A stretch of 6,106 nt of DNA from an uncultured Prevotella sp. (lineage in GTDB: Bacteria > Bacteroidota > Bacteroidia > Bacteroidales > Bacteroidaceae). Numbering within the stretch: the first letter of the stretch is position 1; the number at the start of each line of letters is the position of its first letter. Position numbers and translations under genes: made by a program. The notes under the pieces are model-generated. The model did no database searches, was not told the origin of the DNA, and was given only the letters and a program-made list of their open reading frames with translations. Shown here in pieces: positions 5,859 through 6,106 of the stretch. Location: the NCBI GenBank assembly GCA_938023885.1, contig CALJCU010000239.1, forward strand, positions 1 through 6,106, in the 5' to 3' direction.

Positions 5859-6106
5859 TCAACTGACAATAACCACCAGCACTCCTCTTGCTGCCTGTGC
5901 ACCCATGACGAGCGCCTGCTCGATATCAGCTGTCTTCGAAGGTCCACTGATGAACGTGCCGAACTGATACCTTGAGTCAAATCCAATGCGTTTGTATGCC
6001 TCGTGCATATTATTGACGATATTATTTTTATCGAGAATAATGACAAGATACTCAGAGATGAAGCATACTGCTTTCTCTTTCATCGTCTGCGGAATCCAGA
6101 TACAGC
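5859..6106 (-). CDS. LUD-domain (LutC-like) protein, C-terminal part
   Basis: The frame is open from the right edge (first full codon ends at 6104) to TGA at 5861-5859, giving the last 81 or so residues. An ATG at 6083 lies inside the frame, but in-frame coding (CIWIPQT) continues upstream to the window edge, so this is a gene cut by the window. The family signature is the C-terminal GTFISGPSKTADIEQALVMG, close to the conserved ISGPSxTADIE motif of the LutC/YkgG (LUD) family. LutC belongs to the LutABC lactate-oxidation complex with iron-sulfur proteins LutA and LutB, but Bacteroidetes also carry stand-alone LUD proteins of unclear function. No LutA or LutB is visible on the flippase side. 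It lies upstream of the flippase gene on the same strand with a 37-base gap. A metabolic link to polysaccharide export is not evident, so shared transcription is the only supported relation. Family call is confident; reaction and substrate are unknown. Confidence 0.85.
   Translation of the reverse strand, partial: CIWIPQTMKEKAVCFISEYLVIILDKNNIVNNMHEAYKRIGFDSRYQFGTFISGPSKTADIEQALVMGAQAARGVLVVIVS

Noticed and set aside
5577..5975. A 132-codon + strand open frame across the flippase start and the flippase-LUD gap
   Set aside because: It is antisense to the conserved flippase N terminus and the LUD C terminus, and its translation shows no family features.
6081..6083. ATG at 6083 (- strand) as the start of a short LUD gene
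   Set aside because: The frame is open to the window edge, and LUD proteins are much longer than the 74 residues this start would give.

Overview
The window looks like chromosomal DNA of a Bacteroidales bacterium, most likely Prevotella or a close relative. It carries the end of a gldN/porN gene (a type IX secretion component confined to Bacteroidetes). Starts are preceded by A/T-rich leaders rather than clear Shine-Dalgarno sequences, and the Bacteroidetes-style O-antigen translocase fits too. The genus is an inference; the phylum is well supported.

The window is almost fully coding. On the + strand, in order: the 3' part of gldN/porN (cut by the left edge); purT, the formate-dependent GAR transformylase of purine synthesis; a cupin 3,4-ketoisomerase of the FdtA/QdtA type; a FemAB/GNAT-fold acyltransferase; and a DegT/DnrJ/EryC1-type sugar aminotransferase. 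Gaps are short (48, 27, -13 and 4 bases), so all five may be read from one transcript, and the last three are almost certainly co-transcribed. The longest + strand gap, between gldN/porN and purT, holds a perfect 7-bp inverted repeat. On the - strand, a Wzx-type O-antigen translocase follows a LUD-domain (LutC-like) gene that is cut by the right edge. The flippase gene and the aminotransferase gene converge and overlap by 7 bases at their 3' ends.

The middle of the window is a small surface-polysaccharide module. The ketoisomerase and aminotransferase would convert dTDP-4-keto-6-deoxyglucose to a dTDP-3-amino-3,6-dideoxyhexose (Fuc3N or Qui3N type). The acyltransferase probably acylates the 3-amino group, and the flippase would move the finished lipid-linked repeat unit across the inner membrane. 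No glycosyltransferase, polymerase, ligase or dTDP-sugar supply gene (rmlA/rmlB) is present, so these must lie elsewhere.

The points most worth a second look are: the FemAB-type enzyme where characterised 3-amino-sugar pathways use a left-handed beta-helix acetyltransferase; a change in arginine codon choice between purT/ketoisomerase and the genes after them; the 3' overlap of convergent genes with no room for a terminator; and the placement of a glycan module beside a type IX secretion gene. I see no CRISPR array, transposon, tRNA or rRNA. I do not see a clearly undescribed system; the novelty is in the combination of parts.
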